A DNA stretch of 64,000 bases, taken from positions 60,001-124,000 of the forward strand of contig JAKOGI010002227.1 of NCBI GenBank assembly GCA_029747015.1. The letters are read 5' to 3'. Numbering within the stretch: position 1 is the stretch's first letter; each line of letters starts with the position of its first letter. Made by a program: the position numbers and the translations under genes. This DNA comes from Carnegiea gigantea (lineage: Eukaryota > Streptophyta > Magnoliopsida > Caryophyllales > Cactaceae). Shown one piece after another: positions 59,312 through 64,000 of the stretch. The notes under the pieces are model-generated. The model did no database searches and was not told where the DNA came from. It saw only the letters and a program-made list of their open reading frames with translations.

Positions 59312-62224
59312 CTATAGCAGGAAATCTGGGATTTCAGTTATTTGTACAATACTTGAGGCACCTCCTTTCCCATCTCCCTTGTGCCTACTGTGACGATGAT
59401 GACTGCTCTTCTTCTTTTCTTTGCGACTGTTTTCTTCTCTCCTCTCATCATTTTTACCATGACCATGTTGTCTCCTCTCCTTGCCATGAGCTTTATGCTT
59501 GCTTCTTCTAGAACTTGGATTTCCAATATCAGAACTTTCTACAGTAACAGAATTTTCCCTTAGATCAAGAGGACCATCACTGATCAGTTTTTCCTTCCCT
59601 TTCCATTTGCTAGGTGGATCAGCACCATATGATGAAATAGATACATCTTCATTGCCCAAAAGAACATCCCTCACGGCACCAGATAGCATGTCGTTTTGTG
59701 ATTCTAACTTGTTCGTTGGAATGAAATTTTCACCCTCATCCAGTTTGACAACAATAGGCCTGGGTTTTGCACGGTGTGGCTTTTTCTTAACAGTAAGAGA
59801 TTGCTCAGTCAATTTCACAAGATCATTCATCTCATCATGACGATCACCTTCAACTTTCTCTCCACTGGCAGGCGGGTAATCAGCTGATGCTGCACCATCC
59901 TTCTCTGAAGGAAGATAATATAAACCATGCCTCTGGCGATGCTCTGCGAGCAAGGATTCAGATTTTGTTGACGACTCCGACTCTTCTTTAAATTGGCCAT
60001 TAGAAGTGAGAGGAAATCCCTTATCCCCATAGCGAGACATTCCAAGAGAGAATGAAGATGGTTGCAGTTGAATGTCATGGTAAATTGTATCCAATTCACT
60101 CAGATCCTCCTGGAAAGTAAGGCCATCGGGTAACGGAACTCTAGCTTGAGCACTTACTGAGACCGGACCCAGCTCTTCAGAACATAGATCAGTAATCAGT
60201 TTCACGATCTCAGAGGTTTCAGATTCTTTCTTCCCAGAGTTCTCTTCATGGAGAACAGAACAACCAAGAACATATCGTTTCACTAACTGTACCAAACCAA
60301 GAACGTTTCTTGCCCTCTCTTGCACTTCCACTTCATGGCTGCAAGATAACGACTCCATTGCTGTTTGAATAAAATTCAACAATTTCACAACTGATTCTTG
60401 GGAAGAAGTTTCTCTTCCAGACACTGCCAAGGAAACAGGCTGCCCTCGTGCAACAGCTTCATCCCCATTTTCATCAACAGACCTACTAGAATCCCCGGCA
60501 CAAAATCTATGTCCAGAGTTTGTCATCGATCCATATGTTGCCAAACTATTCCCTTCCAATAGCTGCGCCTCAATCATGGGAGATGAACCTCCCTGAGTCC
60601 TATCTCCAATTAGTGAAGAAGCACCTTCATCTTGCTGCCAGAGATTAGACTGAAGGAAAAACACCAAAATCTTGAATGCGGACTGAATGTAGACAGCTCT
60701 TATTGATGGTGGCAATAGATTAGTCCGTGGCTGCAACAAAGCCTCTATCAATTCAATTGGGTTCCTTGAAAACTCAACATACTCACCTGAAACCCAGGCA
60801 GCAGCAGATAATATCCTGTGCAAGAACGGATTACCAAGTAAAGCAGGATCAATTAAGAGGTCACGGCCAACATTGACGAGCTCTGGTCTGGCATCCTTGA
60901 CCCTCATGCCAATATCAATCAGTTGGCTCTCAATCTCTTCACCCACTTGACAGTGTGGGATCCTAGACATTTCGCCAAGAAGTGAAACGTACCAATCAAA
61001 ATCAAAAACTATCTCGTAATAATTCCTTGAACAAGTGACTAGTATTGATCTGAGAATCTCATTACAAAATTGCGGGTCAGACTTTAGGGCATAATTCAGC
61101 AAAACCTTGGTAATCTCAGCAACATTGTCGTCAGACACCATGGCCATGAGAAGGCGCAAAGATGCCAATTTAATGTCAGGATCCACATCACTAAGAGACT
61201 TGACAACAGCTTCTTGATTCTCCAGGACAGCCCACGAGTGTCTAGATGTAAGATCAGAAAGTGCTTGCAAACCAAGATACTTCAGATTAGGATCATCATC
61301 AACTAAAAACTCTTTAACCTTCGACACCGCAAGCTTCATTGCAGATTCATGATCACTCAAGCCATTCACCACCGTCCGAATACACTCGAACAGCAAAGAC
61401 TTTGCCATGGTCCGCCTCATAATTTCACAAATTGGTTCAACTATCTTCCTACCCAACCGAGGCTCAAGAGGAGCCAACTTAGCAAATATCTTCAACACCT
61501 TAATAAGCACCCAATTATTCCTACAATCAAGCAAAACGCGATAAAACTCGGGTGCCAATGGCAAATAAGTTTTTGGGTCCTGCAAAGTAAGCTCACAAAA
61601 GACCCCAACAGCTGAACACACAGCCTGAGGATCAGAACTCTCTAAATTCTCAACCAGCCTCTTAAAACACACTCTAACAGCATCTGGGTACTTGCTAAAA
61701 ACCCTCAAAATCACAGCAATCGCCTTCTTTTTAACATAACTCCTAGTACTAGACAGTAATGTGAACAAATCATTGCATAAATCTCTGCACAAATCAGTTG
61801 TACCAATAACAGAGAGGCATTGGAGGGCAAGGCTGACCTCAAAATCATTTGGGCTAGAAAGATCCTTCCTGAACTGATTGGTCATCAGAAGAAGAACCTC
61901 TGTGTCCTCATTGAAAGAAGCTGAGGCAGATAAATACCCAATTTTTTTGAGAGAAAACCGGGGGTAGCTGATGACTTCCACCGCATGAAAGGCAGCCCAA
62001 GACATGTCATAACCATAGAGAGATGAAAGATAAGTAAGCTTCAAAAGAGCAGTGGACTTGGTGTGAGGGTCGGTGGACTTAATCTCTTTGCGAATCTCAT
62101 CCATGGCTTTTGAGAGAAAAGCTGAAATGGGTGTTGAAGCGTCAGGCGAATGGATGCGAATTCCCTTGATTAAGTCCTCCAATGAGCGCTGGAAAAGGGT
62201 GTCCATGATTGACGAGTTCGCCAT
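59312..62224 (-). CDS. AP3D: AP-3 complex subunit delta (delta-adaptin)
   Basis: Large subunit of the AP-3 adaptor complex, which sorts membrane cargo to the vacuole in plants. Single exon, 970 codons. I chose the ATG at 62224 (MANSSIMDTLFQRSLEDLIK): the frame extends upstream only to a GTG and has no earlier in-frame ATG. Residues about 10-590 are an adaptin N-terminal HEAT-repeat trunk with strongly conserved blocks: MSWAAFHAVEVIS (about 74), SYVKKKAIAVILRVFSKYPD, NNWVLIKVLKIFAKLAPLEP, DPNLKYLGLQAL, YALKSDPQFCNEI, VSGEYVEFSRNP. Residues about 600-900 form a polar, acidic hinge. Residues about 900-961 are very rich in Arg, Lys and His, then QITEIPDFLL. No ear domain is evident, as in plant delta-adaptins. 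No frameshift or stop was seen, so it looks functional. Confidence 0.95.
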   Translation of the reverse strand: MANSSIMDTLFQRSLEDLIKGIRIHSPDASTPISAFLSKAMDEIRKEIKSTDPHTKSTALLKLTYLSSLYGYDMSWAAFHAVEVISYPRFSLKKIGYLSASASFNEDTEVLLLMTNQFRKDLSSPNDFEVSLALQCLSVIGTTDLCRDLCNDLFTLLSSTRSYVKKKAIAVILRVFSKYPDAVRVCFKRLVENLESSDPQAVCSAVGVFCELTLQDPKTYLPLAPEFYRVLLDCRNNWVLIKVLKIFAKLAPLEPRLGRKIVEPICEIMRRTMAKSLLFECIRTVVNGLSDHESAMKLAVSKVKEFLVDDDPNLKYLGLQALSDLTSRHSWAVLENQEAVVKSLSDVDPDIKLASLRLLMAMVSDDNVAEITKVLLNYALKSDPQFCNEILRSILVTCSRNYYEIVFDFDWYVSLLGEMSRIPHCQVGEEIESQLIDIGMRVKDARPELVNVGRDLLIDPALLGNPFLHRILSAAAWVSGEYVEFSRNPIELIEALLQPRTNLLPPSIRAVYIQSAFKILVFFLQSNLWQQDEGASSLIGDRTQGGSSPMIEAQLLEGNSLATYGSMTNSGHRFCAGDSSRSVDENGDEAVARGQPVSLAVSGRETSSQESVVKLLNFIQTAMESLSCSHEVEVQERARNVLGLVQLVKRYVLGCSVLHEENSGKKESETSEIVKLITDLCSEELGPVSVSAQARVPLPDGLTFQEDLSELDTIYHDIQLQPSSFSLGMSRYGDKGFPLTSNGQFKEESESSTKSESLLAEHRQRHGLYYLPSEKDGAASADYPPASGEKVEGDRHDEMNDLVKLTEQSLTVKKKPHRAKPRPIVVKLDEGENFIPTNKLESQNDMLSGAVRDVLLGNEDVSISSYGADPPSKWKGKEKLISDGPLDLRENSVTVESSDIGNPSSRRSKHKAHGKERRQHGHGKNDERREENSRKEKKKSSHHRHSRHKGDGKGGASSIVQITEIPDFLL

Positions 62225-62483
62225 GCTTTCTGAGAGATGGGTTAATGAATTGAAGAAGGGTTTTGGTGTCACGCCATTTCCGTGGTTGATGAAGAAGAAG
62301 AAATCGATCTTCTTTGAAAAGCGAAGAGCGAAGCGTTTTTGATGGGTTGATTTTGCAGCTTTGATGTCAAAGTGAATGGAAGGGATCCAGATTTTGATTG
62401 AAGAAATGAATAACGATGATTGACGACCTGCGTAGTGAGCAGAAGAGAACTGCTCGAGACCTATTTTCTTGCTTTTTTATTTT
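62225..62483 (-). promoter_or_regulatory. Presumed 5' UTR and core promoter of AP-3 delta
   Basis: The 260 bp between the AP-3 delta ATG and the upstream TIR element must hold the leader and part of the promoter. No clear TATA box was found. The short distance means the transposon-derived sequence may lie within the promoter. Confidence 0.4.
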
Positions 62484-63486
62484 GGTAGTGTTTGGTTGAG
62501 AAAAAAATAATTTTTTTGAAAAATAATTTTTTAATTTTTTATTGTGTAGCATAATAAAGAATGAAAGATTATTTTTAAGGAAAATAATTTTCTCTTAAAA
62601 AAGAAAAATGATTTTCTTTTTGATAGGAGAAGAAGTTAATTTTGTTTCTTCAACTCTTTGACGATTTGATCAGCTGAAATTTAAAAGCAAATTTCAATTT
62701 TAACAGTTGGATCGAAATTTGACAATTCGATCAGAAATATTAAAATAAATTTAAATTTAAATTTTGAGCTCAAAATTATTTCATTTGATCGAGATTTATA
62801 TTCACTACGACAATTTAATCGACATTTTTTCAACTAAAACAATTTTGTTGACTCACCATTAAAATAATTTCAGCGGTTTAGATCGAAACTTAATCATCAA
62901 ATAGAATATATTAAAATACGCTCAAATTTAAATTTTGAATTTGATATTCTTCAATTTGGTCAACATATATTTCCACAACGATAATTTAATTGATATCTTT
63001 TGCCCTTTAAACAGTACAATTAATATTTTTACCACTAAACAATTTCAATAGATTGGATCAAAACTTGATCATCAGATAGAAAATATTAAATAGGCTCAAA
63101 TCTAGATTTTGAGCACAACATTCCTTCATTTAGTCAATATTTTTCTCCACCAAGACAATTCAATCGATATTTTTCACTACTTAAATAATTTAGTTGATGT
63201 TTTTCGTAACTAGAACAATTTCAACGATTTAGACTGAAACTTAATAATCCGAGAGAAAGTATTAAAAAAACTTCAAATATAACTTTTAAGCTTAAAATTC
63301 CTTCATTTGGTCAAGATTTATCTCTACGATGACCATTCGGTCGATATTTTTTGTCATTTAAACAATTCAGTTGATGTTTTACTTTTTTTCATGGAAAATA
63401 ATTTATCTTATACCAAACTAAAGAAAATGCGACATGAAAATCAATTTTTATTGGAAAAACATTTTCCTTCCAATCAAACACCACTA
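62484..63486. mobile_element. TIR element carrying a tandem array, upstream of AP-3 delta
   Basis: The left edge reads GGTAGTGTTTGGTTGAG, followed by AAAATAATTTTTTTG-type sequence. The right edge, inverted, reads AGTGGTGTTTGATTGGAAGG, followed by AAAATGTTTTTCC, giving imperfect inverted repeats around GTGTTTG(G/A)TTG. No clear target duplication was found, so the superfamily is open (hAT- or PIF-like). The interior is the tandem array described separately. There is no coding capacity. Confidence 0.55.
62660..63385. repeat. Tandem array of a 171-176-bp unit, about four copies
   Basis: The landmark GATCGAAA (or variants GATCAAAA, GACTGAAA) followed by CTT(A/G)ATCATC and a TATTAAA stretch recurs at 62710, 62881, 63056 and 63232, spacings 171, 175 and 176 bp. 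Each unit continues with TTTTGAGC-like, CTTCATTTGGTCAA-like and GACAATT(C/T)AATCGATATTTTT-like blocks. Copies differ by perhaps 20-25%. Confidence 0.85.
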
Positions 63487-64000
63487 GACCTGGCAAAAAT
63501 TGACCTAACCCGCAAACCTGACCCGAACCCGCCCGAAAATTGTGGGTTTTCAACACGATTTTATCGACTCGAGCCCAAAATAAACCGAACCAAAAAAATC
63601 TGCAAATTTGCGGGTCAAACCTGACCCGAATCCGAATCCGCCCGCTTGACCCAAACATTACATCTTTAGTTTTTGATTTTTCTCTAATTTATCCCTTTTC
63701 ATAATAATGGTTAGTCATTTTTATCAAATAGATTAAAAAGATATTTTATAATATTGCATCTATTTACAAATTAAGCAACAATAAACCTATTTTTTCTTCT
63801 CCATTCTCTAAAAATAATAACGTACACAACTTTTAAATGAAAAAACATTAAAAATGGGTACAAAATTACATGAAATAGCTATCTAATCTTTTAAAAAAAG
63901 TTAATTTAAAAGAAGACAAGCACTAAAGATATGCAAGTCATACCGTTTTGTACTTAGTTAAACAAATATATCTAATTATTTTTTAAATTAATTAATTTAT
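63487..64000. other. Dispersed-repeat-like sequence, no gene
   Basis: About 63487-63660 is a low-complexity stretch rich in GACCCGAACC, ACCCGCCCG and GGGTCAAACCTGACCC motifs, a type found dispersed in many plant genomes. The remainder is AT-rich with no feature recognised. Confidence 0.5.

Noticed and set aside
62225..62272. N-terminal extension of AP-3 delta by 16 residues
   Set aside because: The extended frame begins with GTG, and no in-frame upstream ATG exists. The ATG at 62224 fits the start expected for plant delta-adaptins.

Overview
This is nuclear DNA of a flowering plant, most likely a eudicot. The basis is one plant-type single-exon gene for the delta subunit of the AP-3 adaptor complex (59312-62224, minus strand) in about 60 kb of plant transposable elements. 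The species cannot be named from the sequence alone. I saw no other intact host gene.

Layout. 1-7900: gene-free, with a decayed Ty3/gypsy gag-protease scrap (about 1430-1925) and a decayed LINE (about 3420-6579), both on the minus strand. 7915-18965: an 11-kb Sirevirus-type Ty1/copia element with two 1.58-kb LTRs, target duplication AACCT, broken gag and pol, and an intact 671-codon env-like ORF. 19615-27590: a complete CACTA (En/Spm) element with duplication AGA, a decayed TNP2 gene, a TNPA-like gene, arrays of CGACGGAA at both ends and a 140-bp tandem repeat. 28294-29016: a PIF/Harbinger-like MITE.

29024-53173 is a four-element nest. The host is a roughly 6-kb LTR element without recognisable genes (duplication AGACC) whose interior is largely a minisatellite of hairpin-forming units. 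A 4.9-kb copia element (30482-35377, duplication AGTTA) sits in its left part. A second CACTA-type element (37010-50136) splits its minisatellite. That CACTA element is itself split by a second Sirevirus (40498-49868, duplication CTTCC), which has lost the integrase and reverse transcriptase cores. Removing the insertions in the order Sirevirus, CACTA, copia leaves one continuous host element.

53174-64000: AT-rich sequence, a 2.0-kb PIF/Harbinger-like element (54419-56423) keeping the tail of a Myb/SANT-type protein, gene-poor sequence, the AP-3 delta gene, and just upstream of that gene a 1-kb inverted-repeat element (about 62484-63486) built on about four copies of a 171-176-bp tandem unit.

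All boundaries and target duplications were read by eye. The best candidates for something undescribed are the gene-less minisatellite LTR element, the tandem-repeat TIR element next to AP-3 delta, and the stop plus pyrimidine-tract CAG between gag and pol seen in both Sireviruses.
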